Below are positions 1-9,638 of a stretch of DNA of 64,000 nt, in pieces. The translations under genes were made by a program, and so were the position numbers. Where the stretch lies: NCBI RefSeq assembly GCF_900110145.1, contig NZ_FOCP01000003.1, forward strand, positions 163,305 through 227,304, read 5' to 3'. The stretch is from Nitrosomonas marina (GTDB lineage: Bacteria > Pseudomonadota > Gammaproteobacteria > Burkholderiales > Nitrosomonadaceae). Below the pieces are notes generated by a model that searched no databases, had not been told where the DNA came from, and was given only the letters and a program-made list of their open reading frames with translations. Within the stretch, counting starts at the first letter, position 1, and each line of letters begins with the position of its first letter.

Positions 1-170
1 ATTACCTGAGTAAAGAGCAGCCCTATCACTGTTCTGGCAGTGCCAAATCAGAGGGCCTTGGCATTGCATTAATGGAATACATGCGCGGTGACGACCCCAA
101 TGCATTGATCGGCTTGCCATTGATTGCTTTGATTGAAATGCTCAGCAATGAAGGAATAAATATTATCTGA
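1..170 (+). CDS. maf: Maf/YceF-type nucleotide pyrophosphatase, C-terminal fragment
   Basis: The frame opened at base 3 runs without a stop to TGA at 168-170 and gives 55 residues. They contain [14 protein letters not shown] and [14 protein letters not shown], which match the C-terminus of Maf-like proteins of the YceF type. These proteins hydrolyse modified nucleoside triphosphates (7-methyl-GTP in YceF). The 5' part lies before the window. The fragment is intact to its natural C-terminus, so it is probably a whole gene cut by the window edge rather than a pseudogene. It lies upstream of the exopolysaccharide cluster and is separated from it by about 510 bases. Family assignment is fairly safe; exact substrate is not shown. 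Confidence 0.82.
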   Translation, partial: YLSKEQPYHCSGSAKSEGLGIALMEYMRGDDPNALIGLPLIALIEMLSNEGINII

Positions 171-681
171 TCCGGTTTATCTACAGCACTTAACGTCACA
201 CAGTAACAATATAAATTATGCCGGCCAGCAAACATAGACAAAATCCCGACTTATCTATCACGATTTGTCTGCGTAGAAAATTAACTGACAGTTATCTTTC
301 GGCACAGCAACACCAGTTTAAAGCACGAGAAGCGGCAGACAATGCGCATAAATCAAACCTTTAACATAAACAACCCTGCATTACAATTAACAACAATTCC
401 ACTACGGATTTCTGAGTCTTGTCAGCAATATTATTCAGAGGTATAGACTCACGCCGTACTCGCTCACAATCTAACCAGCACATTTAGCACATTTAGCACA
501 TTTAGCACATTTAGCACATTTGTATATATTGCCTGATTATAATTTAGACCGAATGCTTGACAAAATTTACGACCCTGCCTGCAACAATTAAAAATACAAG
601 TTTACCAAGCATGCACCAACCAAATGTAATAATTCATTTAGCACAGGCGTCTGATGGCTGGGCTGCCAGAGGAGGCGGTAA
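171..681. other. Intergenic region before the exopolysaccharide cluster
   Basis: About 510 bases with no convincing gene. It holds a 9-base tandem repeat (listed separately) and a TTGACA hexamer at 557-562 without a good -10 at normal spacing. AT-rich; the promoter of the downstream cluster is probably here but I cannot place it. Confidence 0.5.
477..522. repeat. Tandem repeat, 9-base unit catttagca
   Basis: Four complete head-to-tail copies of catttagca occupy 481-516, flanked by a partial unit on each side (agca at 477-480, catttg at 517-522). A further partial match (catttagca) occurs near 636-644. It is a short direct repeat in the leader of the exopolysaccharide cluster, so copy-number change could alter spacing of regulatory sites. 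That role is inference. Confidence 0.85.
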
Positions 682-1968
682 TTGAGAGATTTATTGATTT
701 TCCTGATCGTTTTTGGATTGCTGCCCTATGTATTGAAAAGGCCGCACTGGGGAATCTATCTTTGGTCATGGATCGGATATATGAACCCTCACCGATTAGG
801 ATGGAGCTTTGCATTCTATTTCCCATTTGCACAGATTATCGGGTTGGTAACCCTGATTTCTTTTTTTGTATCATCAAAGAAACTGAAATTTTTCTGGTCG
901 CCAACAATGGGATGGCTGATATTTTTCAATATTTGGATGCTGATATCGACTCTATTTGCCATGTACCCGGATGTTGCATGGTCTCAATGGGAAAAAATAA
1001 TAAAAATACAGTTAGTTATATTCTTGACTCTGTTTGCATTGGTCGACAGGGAAAAAATTCACATTTTTGTCTGGATCATCGTTATATCTATCGGTTTCTA
1101 TGGCTTTAAAGGCGGTATTTTTACTTTGACAACAGGCGGCGGTTCGCATGTACTGGGCCCGCGGGGTGGCTTTATAGCTGGCAATACTGAGATCGGCCTG
1201 GCTCTCGTCATGATCCTGCCGCTGGTCTGGTATTTATTTTTACATTCTCAAAACAAATGGATACGTTATGGATTAGTGCTATCTATGTTCCTTATTGCAA
1301 TCGGAATACTCGGAACACAGTCCCGCGGTGCATTTCTGGCGATTTCTGCCGTTTCAGCTTTCTTGTGGCTTAAAAGCTCACGCAAGATGGTAATCTTTAT
1401 TGCATTGCTGATGCTGTCCCCGTTTTTTTACATGGTTATGCCTCAATCCTGGCACGATCGTATGGCAACCATACAAAATTATGAAGAGGATGGATCAGCC
1501 ATGTCACGTTTGAAAGCGTGGGAGTTCGGATATGCCATGGCACTTGACCGACCTTTCACCGGTGGCGGCTATGAAAGTCATACAGTTGAAAATTATGAGC
1601 GCTATGTTCCGCATCAGATAGAGCAGGGCATTGCCACATTTCACGATTATCATAGTATATATTTCGAGATTCTGGCAGAACATGGTTTTGTTGGTTTGTT
1701 TATTTTTTTGATGTTGTTTGTTCAATATTGGCGGACTGCGAACAAAATCATTAGAACCTGCAAGGATACCGGTCAAAACAAATGGGCACTTGATCTGGCC
1801 GCAATGCTGCAGGTTTCATTTATTGGATATGCTGTCGGAGGCGCTTTTTTGGGACTGGCTTATTTCGATCTTTTTTACCACTACCTGGCCATTTTGGTTA
1901 TGACGTTAAAAATCCTGGAAGATGAAAAAAACGACCCGGCACCTACAACAGTACCCGCAACGAAATAA
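682..1968 (+). CDS. Putative O-glycosylation ligase, exosortase A-associated (Wzy/WaaL-like)
   Basis: A 428-residue polytopic membrane protein with about ten hydrophobic segments, beginning MRDLLIFLIVFGLLPYVL and containing the conserved start motif RPHWGIYLWSWIGYMNPHRL. This matches the family of O-antigen-ligase-like proteins that accompany exosortase A (TIGR03097-type). Members are thought to polymerise or transfer polysaccharide at the periplasmic face of the inner membrane. A large periplasmic loop with conserved polar residues lies around residues 270-320 (GGGYESHTVENYERYVPHQ). The soluble C-terminal tail is short and charged. It is the first gene of a + strand cluster whose next three recognisable genes are also exosortase-A associated, which supports the call. 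Ligase versus polymerase activity cannot be told from sequence. Confidence 0.85.
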   Translation: MRDLLIFLIVFGLLPYVLKRPHWGIYLWSWIGYMNPHRLGWSFAFYFPFAQIIGLVTLISFFVSSKKLKFFWSPTMGWLIFFNIWMLISTLFAMYPDVAWSQWEKIIKIQLVIFLTLFALVDREKIHIFVWIIVISIGFYGFKGGIFTLTTGGGSHVLGPRGGFIAGNTEIGLALVMILPLVWYLFLHSQNKWIRYGLVLSMFLIAIGILGTQSRGAFLAISAVSAFLWLKSSRKMVIFIALLMLSPFFYMVMPQSWHDRMATIQNYEEDGSAMSRLKAWEFGYAMALDRPFTGGGYESHTVENYERYVPHQIEQGIATFHDYHSIYFEILAEHGFVGLFIFLMLFVQYWRTANKIIRTCKDTGQNKWALDLAAMLQVSFIGYAVGGAFLGLAYFDLFYHYLAILVMTLKILEDEKNDPAPTTVPATK

Positions 1969-2117
1969 CATGAAGCACCCGTCTAGCCAAATTTATTGCC
2001 TCTGGCGTAAAAGCCTGCATTAAGCTGTGTACAGACTTATCCAGGTGTTATAGATACAATATAAACAAACATTCAACTTTTTTCTTCTTACGATAATACA
2101 ACTCTGAGTCCATATCT

Positions 2118-4049
2118 ATGTGTGGAATTTACGGCGGCATTGCGTTACGTACCAACACTCAACTTGATGTCTCATTACTGAATCGTATGGGGCGTGTTAC
2201 AGCCCATCGCGGACCTGACGATGAGGGTGTCTTTGTCACCGACCACGTTGCTATTGGCATGCGCCGCCTGTCAATTATCGACTTGTCCGGCGGACACCAA
2301 CCCTTATTTAACGAAAACAAGCGTATTGCAGCTGTATGTAACGGTGAAATTTATAATTTCCAAACGCTTAGAGAACAACTAATCAATCAAGGGCATCGCT
2401 TCTCCACGCATTCCGACTCGGAAGTTGTAATTCATCTCTACGAACAATACGGGGAAGCGTTTCTGCACCATTTAAACGGCATGTATGCACTCGCGCTGTG
2501 GGATGCAGATAAAAAAGTTATGATAATTGCCCGTGACAGACTTGGCATAAAACCCGTGTATTATTACCTGGACGACAATGTCCTTTTGTTCTCAACGGAA
2601 GCAAAAGCGCTGTTTCAGTTTCGGGGGTTGACACCAAAGCTGGACACTATTGCTACCGGGTTATATCTTCAACTAGGTTATGTCCCGGCACCACATTCTA
2701 TTTTTGAAGGGATAAAAAAACTACCGGTCGCTTCATATATCAAGGCGACTCAGGGCAGTTTCACAATAAATGAATACTGGCGGCCAGATTACAACCAGCG
2801 CACCTACTCTGTCAGTCAATGGAAAAGCGCGATTCGCGAACAATTGGAAGCGTCTGTCGCGTCGCAAATGGTCAGTGACGTACCGATAGGCGCGTTTCTC
2901 TCCGGTGGTATCGATTCCAGTCTGGTTGTCGGTTTGATGGCAAAGCATACTTCACAGCCGGTGAAAACCTATGCCATTGGTTTTGACATGAATGGACCGG
3001 CACAAATTTACAACGAACTTCCCTATGCCAGACAGGTTTCCGATTTATTCGGCACAGAACACCACGAAATCATCGTTAAGCCCGACATCGTTCATTTATT
3101 GCCCAAGCTGTTATGGCACATGGATGAACCGGTTGCAGACACCGCGTTTATCACTACCTTCCTGGTTTCCGAATTCGCCAGAAAAGATGTGACGGTTATT
3201 CTTAGTGGCGTAGGGGGCGATGAATTATTTGGCGGTTATCGGCGATACCAGGGAGAATATTATAATCAGTATTACCAAAAAATACCGTCATGGGCACGAA
3301 AAAATGTAATTCAGCCACTGGCGCGCTTGCTGCCAAGTGATCGCCACTCAAAATGGCTAAACTACAGCCGTCTTGCAAAGAGTTTTTTGCTGACAGCCGA
3401 GTTGCCTTTTGAGAAACGGTATCAGTCCTATATTGAAATCGCAGACGAGCAGTTACGCAACCAGTTACTGGCTGACATGATTGACTGGGATGCAAACAAC
3501 ATCGTTTCAGATGCCTTTCATAACTGCGCTGATATTCCTGCGTTGCACAAACTCTTTGAAGTCGACCGGGTAACGCAGTTGCCTGACGATCTATTGATGC
3601 TGACAGACAAAATGACTATGGCAACCTCACTGGAGTGCAGAGTACCATTGCTGGATCATGAACTGGTCGAACTAGCGTGCAGCATGCCACCCGAACTCAA
3701 AATAAAAGGCGGAGAGCTTAAATATGTTTTAAAAGCATGTTTATCCGACTTGCTTCCCAGAGATATTCTATATCGTAAAAAGCGCGGTTTTGGAGCACCG
3801 ATGGGTGCCTGGATAAAAAAGGAATTGCTACCGTTATTGCAGACACTGTTAAGTCCCGACGTCATCAACGCACGTGGAATTTTTAACGCGGCAGTGGTGC
3901 AGTCATTGATAAAAGAACATCTCGACCAAAGGCATGATCACACAGACATTCTGATCGGTTTGTTGAATTTTGAAGTCTGGTCAAGATTGATGCTTGACCA
4001 AACCCGACCAGAAGCTTTAGAAAACGAATTAAAGCAATTGATCCAATGA
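2118..4049 (+). CDS. XrtA/PEP-CTERM system amidotransferase (asparagine synthase-like)
   Basis: A 643-residue protein. It begins MCGIYGG, so Cys2 is the N-terminal nucleophile of a class II glutamine amidotransferase domain (residues 2 to about 215). An asparagine-synthase domain follows, with the ATP-pyrophosphatase motif FLSGGIDSS near residue 265 and GVGGDELFGGYRRY near 370. The architecture and length fit the exosortase-A-associated amidotransferase family (TIGR03108-type), which probably amidates a sugar or uronic acid in the exopolysaccharide rather than making asparagine. The stop overlaps the next start by ATGA (4046-4049), which implies translational coupling. No strong ribosome site is seen before the ATG. 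Confidence 0.9.
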   Translation: MCGIYGGIALRTNTQLDVSLLNRMGRVTAHRGPDDEGVFVTDHVAIGMRRLSIIDLSGGHQPLFNENKRIAAVCNGEIYNFQTLREQLINQGHRFSTHSDSEVVIHLYEQYGEAFLHHLNGMYALALWDADKKVMIIARDRLGIKPVYYYLDDNVLLFSTEAKALFQFRGLTPKLDTIATGLYLQLGYVPAPHSIFEGIKKLPVASYIKATQGSFTINEYWRPDYNQRTYSVSQWKSAIREQLEASVASQMVSDVPIGAFLSGGIDSSLVVGLMAKHTSQPVKTYAIGFDMNGPAQIYNELPYARQVSDLFGTEHHEIIVKPDIVHLLPKLLWHMDEPVADTAFITTFLVSEFARKDVTVILSGVGGDELFGGYRRYQGEYYNQYYQKIPSWARKNVIQPLARLLPSDRHSKWLNYSRLAKSFLLTAELPFEKRYQSYIEIADEQLRNQLLADMIDWDANNIVSDAFHNCADIPALHKLFEVDRVTQLPDDLLMLTDKMTMATSLECRVPLLDHELVELACSMPPELKIKGGELKYVLKACLSDLLPRDILYRKKRGFGAPMGAWIKKELLPLLQTLLSPDVINARGIFNAAVVQSLIKEHLDQRHDHTDILIGLLNFEVWSRLMLDQTRPEALENELKQLIQ

Positions 4050-5236
4050 AGATTTTATACATTTGCCATCGCTTTCCATATCCACCCAAGCGGGGCGGCA
4101 AGATCCGCCCATTCAATATGATCAAATACCTGTCTCAGCAGGGACACCAGGTATGGGTCGCATCGCTGGCAAGATCTCAACAGGAATTCGATGAGTGCTC
4201 TGGCATAAAGGACTACTGCCATCAATACACAATTGGCCTGGTTAATGACACGGTACAGTGGAGCCGAATGATTATAAATCTTCCAACTCCAACACCCTCT
4301 TCACTGGCCTATTTTTTTAGTCGAAAGCTAAAAAAACAAATCAATACATGGTTATCTGAAGAAAGTTTCGATTTGATCTTTGTACACTGCTCGTCCGTCG
4401 CCCAATACGTTGAACATGTCCGACAAATTCCAAAAATACTCGATTATGGTGATATGGACTCCCAAAAATGGCTGACTTACAGGAGTTTCAAACCTTTTCC
4501 TTTCAACCTGGGTTATTGGTGGGAAGGTACAAAAATGAAATTTTCCGAAAAAAACCTTGCACGAAAGTTTGACTTGACAACCTGCACAACAAAAGCTGAA
4601 CTGGATACGCTTAACAGCTATGGTACCGCTTTAAAAACCGACTGGTTTCCCAACGGAGTGGATGCCGATTTTTTTCAGCCTGACGGTTCCATATACGACC
4701 CGCACAGCATTTCGTTCATTGGCCGAATGGATTATTTCCCCAACCAACAATGCATGCTTGAGTTCTGTCACCAGACCTTGCCGCTAATCCAGGAAAAAAT
4801 ACCGGACACAAAGCTCTATATTGTAGGTGCTGAACCTCCCAAAAAAATAAAATTTTTAGAAAAAATAAACGGTGTAGTCGTAACCGGCAGCGTTAAGGAT
4901 GTGCGTCCTTATATCTTGAAAACCGCAGCAATGGTTGCACCCCTGAATATCGCCCGAGGAACACAAAATAAAATCTTGGAGGCAATGGCAATGGGTGTCC
5001 CTGTTGTATCAAGCAAGCTGGCGGCAGGCGGTATTGACGCAATACCAGATGAACATTTTTTAACTGCAGACACGCCTGCAGAGTATGCCCAAAAACTGAT
5101 CAATCTTATGGAATCAGCGCCGTTAAGAGAAAAGTATGCCAAGGCTGGCCGGGAACGAATGCTGACCAATCATGCCTGGCAAAAAAGTATGAAAAAAATG
5201 GAATCGCTTATTTTGAATTGCGTAAACAGTAAATAG
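4046..5236 (+). CDS. TIGR03087-family XrtA/PEP-CTERM glycosyltransferase
   Basis: A 396-residue GT-B fold glycosyltransferase. It begins MKILYICHRFPYPPKRGGKI, a signature of the exosortase A-associated sugar transferase family (TIGR03087-type). The C-terminal half carries a GT4-like donor site with GRMDYFPNQ near residue 228 and PLNIARGTQNKILEAMAMG near 300, including the glutamate region that contacts the nucleotide sugar. It is predicted to be cytosolic and to add a sugar to the lipid-linked exopolysaccharide repeat. The start is fixed by the ATGA overlap with the amidotransferase gene. Donor and acceptor sugars are unknown; the AlgD-like dehydrogenase next door suggests that GDP-mannose or GDP-mannuronate is made at this locus. 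Confidence 0.88.
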   Translation: MKILYICHRFPYPPKRGGKIRPFNMIKYLSQQGHQVWVASLARSQQEFDECSGIKDYCHQYTIGLVNDTVQWSRMIINLPTPTPSSLAYFFSRKLKKQINTWLSEESFDLIFVHCSSVAQYVEHVRQIPKILDYGDMDSQKWLTYRSFKPFPFNLGYWWEGTKMKFSEKNLARKFDLTTCTTKAELDTLNSYGTALKTDWFPNGVDADFFQPDGSIYDPHSISFIGRMDYFPNQQCMLEFCHQTLPLIQEKIPDTKLYIVGAEPPKKIKFLEKINGVVVTGSVKDVRPYILKTAAMVAPLNIARGTQNKILEAMAMGVPVVSSKLAAGGIDAIPDEHFLTADTPAEYAQKLINLMESAPLREKYAKAGRERMLTNHAWQKSMKKMESLILNCVNSK

Positions 5237-5327
5237 CGATCCATATAATAAATTTACAGTAAAACAAACTGGCAACAATCTAGTTGCAAAGCTTCCGGAA
5301 TTTGAATTCAAAAAATTAGGAGTTGGA

Positions 5328-6647
5328 ATGGATATCAGCGTATTTGGTTTGGGTTATGTTGGTGCAGTATCTCTAGCCTGTCTTGCTAAAGAAGGTCACA
5401 ATGTCACAGGGGTGGATATAGACAAAACCAAGCTGGAGCTGATCCAATCGGGAAAATCCCCAGTCATTGAAACCGGCATGCCGGAGCTCGTTCAGGAGGT
5501 CGTGGCCTCAGGTCGGGTAAAGCTTTCCGAATCGACTCAGGATGCTGTATCGCAGACCCAGTTGTCTTTTGTATGTGTTGGGACACCGTCTCAATCAAAT
5601 GGCAACCAGGATCAAACAGCAGTATTGCGATTAACCGAACAATTAGGTGAAGCGCTAAAATCAAAAACCGATCATCATATCATCGTTTTTCGCTCGACCC
5701 TTCTTCCAGGCACAGTCATCAACATATTAATACCACTACTGGAAAAGTTTTCAGGCAAATCAAACGGCATTGATTTTGACGTATGCTTTCAACCCGAGTT
5801 TTTGCGTGAGGGATCATCCATCAAGGACTACTATAAGCCGCCATTTACGGTAGTCGGTCTCTCTTCTGACAAACCGAAAGCAGTTTTTGACAAATTATTC
5901 TCAGGACTGCCGGCCGAGATCATTTACACAGACATAGCCACAGCAGAAACGATGAAATATTTCTGCAATATCTTTCATGCACTCAAAATCACCTTTGCCA
6001 ATGAAGTTGCTCGTCTGTGCGAATCGATACAGGTCGACCCGCACGCGGTTATGAACCTGATCTGCAAAGATAAACAGTTGAACATCTCCAGCGCCTACAT
6101 GAAACCCGGTTTCTCGTTTGGCGGCAGTTGTCTTCCCAAAGATCTAAGAGCAATTAATTACATTGCCAAACAGAACGATGTCGACATCCCCATGCTCAGA
6201 GGTGTATTGCCTTCCAATCGAGCACATCTGGATTGTGCTTTACAGAAAATCACACAAACCGGATTAAAAAAAATCGGTTTTGTAGGGCTCAGCTTTAAAT
6301 CCGGAACAGATGATCTGCGCGAAAGTCCGCTTGTGGATTTAGCCGAAAAACTGATTGGAAAGGGTTTTTCGCTGAAAATTTATGATCCTGAGGTCAATAT
6401 TTCGAAATTAATTGGTGCAAATAAATATTTTATCGAGACCAGCATTCCGCATATCGGATCATTGATGACAACAGACTATGAAAACCTGCTTTCCACAAGT
6501 GAAATCATAGTGGTCGGCATTTCGGATCCACATCTGACAACAACACTAATTGAATCTTCCCGTAAAGAACAAATTATCTTAGACTTAGTCAATATGAAGG
6601 AAAGGGATAAACTTCGTGCAACCTATATAGGAATGTGCTGGAAATGA
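5328..6647 (+). CDS. algD: GDP-mannose 6-dehydrogenase (AlgD-like)
   Basis: A 439-residue protein of the UDP-glucose/GDP-mannose dehydrogenase family. The N-terminal Rossmann motif FGLGYVGA is at residues 6-13. The catalytic cysteine lies in FGGSCLPKD and falls at residue 268, the number of the active-site cysteine in Pseudomonas AlgD. Other AlgD-like traits are the opening MDISVFGLGYVGAVSLACL, FVCVGTPSQSNG, GLSFKSGTDDLRESPLVDLA and the C-terminus GMCW. It should oxidise GDP-mannose to GDP-mannuronate with two NAD+. AGGAG at about 5318-5322 is a good ribosome site for the ATG. The stop overlaps the next start. A UDP-sugar substrate is possible, but the motif set favours GDP-mannose. Confidence 0.85.
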   Translation: MDISVFGLGYVGAVSLACLAKEGHNVTGVDIDKTKLELIQSGKSPVIETGMPELVQEVVASGRVKLSESTQDAVSQTQLSFVCVGTPSQSNGNQDQTAVLRLTEQLGEALKSKTDHHIIVFRSTLLPGTVINILIPLLEKFSGKSNGIDFDVCFQPEFLREGSSIKDYYKPPFTVVGLSSDKPKAVFDKLFSGLPAEIIYTDIATAETMKYFCNIFHALKITFANEVARLCESIQVDPHAVMNLICKDKQLNISSAYMKPGFSFGGSCLPKDLRAINYIAKQNDVDIPMLRGVLPSNRAHLDCALQKITQTGLKKIGFVGLSFKSGTDDLRESPLVDLAEKLIGKGFSLKIYDPEVNISKLIGANKYFIETSIPHIGSLMTTDYENLLSTSEIIVVGISDPHLTTTLIESSRKEQIILDLVNMKERDKLRATYIGMCWK

Positions 6648-7636
6648 TCAAAAGACGGTATTTTCTGCAGTTGGGTTTGTTGATTCTGGGCATAGCAACC
6701 AGTTGCGTCTATTTATTCACTATAGCAACCCCCTCGGAAGAAGCAGCACGAATACGTAATTCCCTCGTGCACCAACCTGGTCAACTCGAAGATTTTAACT
6801 GGGGGCCGTCGGCTTTTCCGGCAGATTTCAAGAATGAAACTCATACTCCGCCGCCATATTTTCAAGAATTTGTTGACTCTCTGTCCACAAGCCGAACCAT
6901 GTCCGAAATGGATAAGTTCCTGCTTGCTGCACAAAAAATCCTTGAGCGTGAGCGCTACGGTGGGCCGATCCAGTCCAATACAGAGGATGCTTTAAAGAAA
7001 TTGCAGGATGAAGGTACTGGGTGGTGTTCGGACTACACCCAGGTTTTTAATGGTATCGCGCATACACTCGGTATTCCTGTCAGGGAATGGGGAATGTCCT
7101 TCGATCGTTATAACGGAAACGGACATGCCTTTAATGAGATTTATGACCAGAAACTTGACAAGTGGGTCTTTATTGACACCTATAACGCTTTTTATGTCAC
7201 CAATCGTCATGGAGAACCGCTTTCTGTTTTAGAGTTTCGGCAGCTACTCAACACTGACCGACCCCAGTTGATCATCCAGAAAATTAATCAAATACAATTC
7301 GGCTTTCAGAATGATTCGGTTGCACTGGATTATTATCAGCGCGGCATGCCCCAGTTATTCCTGATATGGGCAAATGATGTGTTCAGTTATGATTCCAATC
7401 CACTTATTCAGATAACGGGATCCTTTTCCAGAATGGCCGAACAGATAACAGGTATAATATTGGGCATTAATCAGGAGATCCGGTTATATCCTGACCCCAA
7501 CAGCGCTCAACAGCAAAAAGAGTTGTTATCACTTAAACACACCGTCATCTTTATTATTTTCTTCAACGTTATATCAGGCATTCTTTTCTTAATTATTCTA
7601 GTCCGAATGCTCAATAATCGCACAAGCCATGGATAA
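6644..7636 (+). CDS. Membrane-anchored transglutaminase-like protein
   Basis: A 330-residue protein with an N-terminal hydrophobic segment (residues 8-28), a transglutaminase-like core and a C-terminal membrane segment near residues 300-325. The papain-like triad is visible: Cys128 in TGWCSDYTQVF, His161 in GNGHAFNEIY and Asp178 in WVFIDTYNAF. The core probably faces the periplasm. Its place inside the exopolysaccharide cluster suggests cross-linking or trimming of a polymer or partner protein, but no substrate can be read. I start at ATG 6644 because it overlaps the previous stop as ATGA; a GTG at 6635 would add three residues. The end overlaps the next gene by 8 bases. Confidence 0.78.
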   Translation: MIKRRYFLQLGLLILGIATSCVYLFTIATPSEEAARIRNSLVHQPGQLEDFNWGPSAFPADFKNETHTPPPYFQEFVDSLSTSRTMSEMDKFLLAAQKILERERYGGPIQSNTEDALKKLQDEGTGWCSDYTQVFNGIAHTLGIPVREWGMSFDRYNGNGHAFNEIYDQKLDKWVFIDTYNAFYVTNRHGEPLSVLEFRQLLNTDRPQLIIQKINQIQFGFQNDSVALDYYQRGMPQLFLIWANDVFSYDSNPLIQITGSFSRMAEQITGIILGINQEIRLYPDPNSAQQQKELLSLKHTVIFIIFFNVISGILFLIILVRMLNNRTSHG

Positions 7637-8849
7637 AGAAATCAAAGTACTGCACGTGCTTGATCATTCTTTGCCCCTGCACAGCGGTTATACCTTTCGC
7701 ACCCGTGCAATTTTGTCAATTCAGCACCAGATGGGTATACAAACGGCGTTAGTCACCGGCAGCAAACATTCTGAAAACAGTCGATGTATTGATGCGATCG
7801 AAACTGTCGACGGATTGTCATTTTATCGGACTTATCCTTCATTTCTAAACAGGCTGCCGTTGCTCAATCAGCTTGATGTTGTACTGACATTAATAAAACG
7901 GATTGAGTTGGTCTTACCTATTGAGCAACCCGATGTCATCCATGCTCACTCTCCTTGCCTTAATGGCCTGGCTGCTTTACACATCGGAAAGAAATATAAT
8001 ATTCCCGTACTATACGAAATGCGCGCATCATGGGAAGATGCCGCAGTCAGTCATGGCACATGCCAGGAAAATGATTTGCGCTATAAATTATCCAGAACAC
8101 TTGAAACTTATGTACTCAAACGTGCAAACCATATCACTACTATCTGTCAAGGCCTCAAAAAAGACATTCAGGTACGCGGCGTCTCCCCTGAAAAGATTAC
8201 GGTCATACCCAACGCCGTCAATACAGAGAAATTTTATCCTATTCAGGAAAAAGATTCGCTTCTGTGCCGTCAGTTAAACCTGGGCAACAAAAAAGTACTT
8301 GGGTTTATCGGTTCATTCTATGAATACGAAGGACTGGAGTTACTGATACAAGCAGTTGCTGTCTTAAAAGATGAATGTCCGGATTTCCACGTTCTACTGG
8401 TAGGCGGTGGCCAGGCTGAGTCCGCATTAAAAACAATGGTTTCCCGGCTTGACATTTCTGACCGCGTTTCTTTTACAGGCAGAGTCAATCATGATGAGGT
8501 TATGAAATATTACAGCATAATCGATTTACTCATTTATCCCAGACTGCCCATGCGGTTGACTGATCTGGTTACACCATTGAAACCATTGGAAGCCATGGCA
8601 ATGGGAAAACCATGCATTGCTTCTGATGTTGGCGGTCATCAGGAATTGATTATTGACCATGAAGATGGTTTATTATTCAAGGCCGGCGATTTGGACAATC
8701 TGATTACACTGTTAAGAACCGCTTATTTTCAATCAGACTTTGCCACATTGATCAAGAACGGGATCGAAAAAGTGCGACACCAACGCAATTGGGCAATCTG
8801 TGTCGCACCTTACCAGGCTATTTATCAATCACTGGCTGGACAACATTAA
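7629..8849 (+). CDS. TIGR04063-family XrtA/PEP-CTERM glycosyltransferase
   Basis: A 406-residue GT4-type glycosyltransferase. The N-terminus VLHVLDHSLPLHSGYTFRT is the hallmark of an exosortase A-associated family (TIGR04063-type). The C-terminal donor-binding half contains GFIGSFYEYEGLELLIQA near residue 222 and PLKPLEAMAMGKPCIASDVG near 318. It is predicted to be a cytosolic enzyme acting on the exopolysaccharide repeat. It overlaps the transglutaminase gene by 8 bases, so the two are likely translated together. Sugar specificity cannot be read from the sequence. Confidence 0.87.
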   Translation: MDKEIKVLHVLDHSLPLHSGYTFRTRAILSIQHQMGIQTALVTGSKHSENSRCIDAIETVDGLSFYRTYPSFLNRLPLLNQLDVVLTLIKRIELVLPIEQPDVIHAHSPCLNGLAALHIGKKYNIPVLYEMRASWEDAAVSHGTCQENDLRYKLSRTLETYVLKRANHITTICQGLKKDIQVRGVSPEKITVIPNAVNTEKFYPIQEKDSLLCRQLNLGNKKVLGFIGSFYEYEGLELLIQAVAVLKDECPDFHVLLVGGGQAESALKTMVSRLDISDRVSFTGRVNHDEVMKYYSIIDLLIYPRLPMRLTDLVTPLKPLEAMAMGKPCIASDVGGHQELIIDHEDGLLFKAGDLDNLITLLRTAYFQSDFATLIKNGIEKVRHQRNWAICVAPYQAIYQSLAGQH

Positions 8850-8876
8850 ACATCAATCTCACTAAACAAATTAGAT

Positions 8877-9638
8877 GTGAACAAACCACGCTCATTTGAA
8901 AAGCTATGGCGAAAAAGATTTGAAAATTTTGCCGAGCAGGCAGAGGATGATGCAGGTATTGCCGGATGGTCACCTACAGGTCTGGATGCACGTCTGCGCA
9001 AATTCAAGGAAATATGGCACAGTAACAGTCATTTTACGAATAAAAAAAAATGGCTTGATGCCGGCTGTGGAGCCGGTACTTATTCCAGATTTATCGTACA
9101 ACAGGGCGGAGAAGTTGTTGGTTTGGATTATTCCTTACCATCTTTACAGAAAGCCAGACTAAAAGGAGAATCGTCAATTGTATGGTGCGTAGCGGATATC
9201 AATAAAATACCGCTAAAACCGGGTTATTTCGATGGTGCGATTTGTTTTGGTGTAATACAGGCTCTGAATGATTCAAACCATGCAGTTAGCAGTCTGTCCC
9301 ATGCGGTCAAACCCGGCGGATACATCTGTATAGATGCTCTCAATAGCCGGTGTCTTCCCCATATTTGGGAACAAATTAGCCGCCGGATTCAAAATAAACC
9401 GATGCATTTACGCTATGAATCAGTGGAAAATCTGCGTCATTTAATGAAAAAAAACAGTTTAGTTAATGTCCAATTACATTGGTTACCCATATTACCGGCC
9501 CGCTGGTACCGTTATCAGTGGATCATTGAAACGCGTGTTGCCAGATGGTTTTTTAACTATTTCCCTTTCTTGGGACAATTACTCAGCCATTCGTTTATCA
9601 TAAGCGGACAGCGCCAGCAGGATATACACAGTGCCTAG
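8877..9638 (+). CDS. Class I SAM-dependent methyltransferase
   Basis: A 253-residue protein with a seven-strand methyltransferase core. Motif I is WLDAGCGAGTYSRF (around residues 60-73), followed by VVGLDYS and the acidic WCVADINK. It would transfer a methyl group from SAM to an unknown acceptor, plausibly a sugar of the exopolysaccharide given the context. The start is GTG at 8877 (an overlapping ATG at 8875 is followed at once by TGA). It overlaps the deacetylase gene by 8 bases, which supports one operon. Confidence 0.8.
   Translation: MNKPRSFEKLWRKRFENFAEQAEDDAGIAGWSPTGLDARLRKFKEIWHSNSHFTNKKKWLDAGCGAGTYSRFIVQQGGEVVGLDYSLPSLQKARLKGESSIVWCVADINKIPLKPGYFDGAICFGVIQALNDSNHAVSSLSHAVKPGGYICIDALNSRCLPHIWEQISRRIQNKPMHLRYESVENLRHLMKKNSLVNVQLHWLPILPARWYRYQWIIETRVARWFFNYFPFLGQLLSHSFIISGQRQQDIHSA

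Noticed and set aside
26..241. Minus-strand 71-codon frame at the left edge
   Set aside because: It lies opposite the Maf/YceF C-terminus, whose motifs are clear; the minus frame has no family resemblance.
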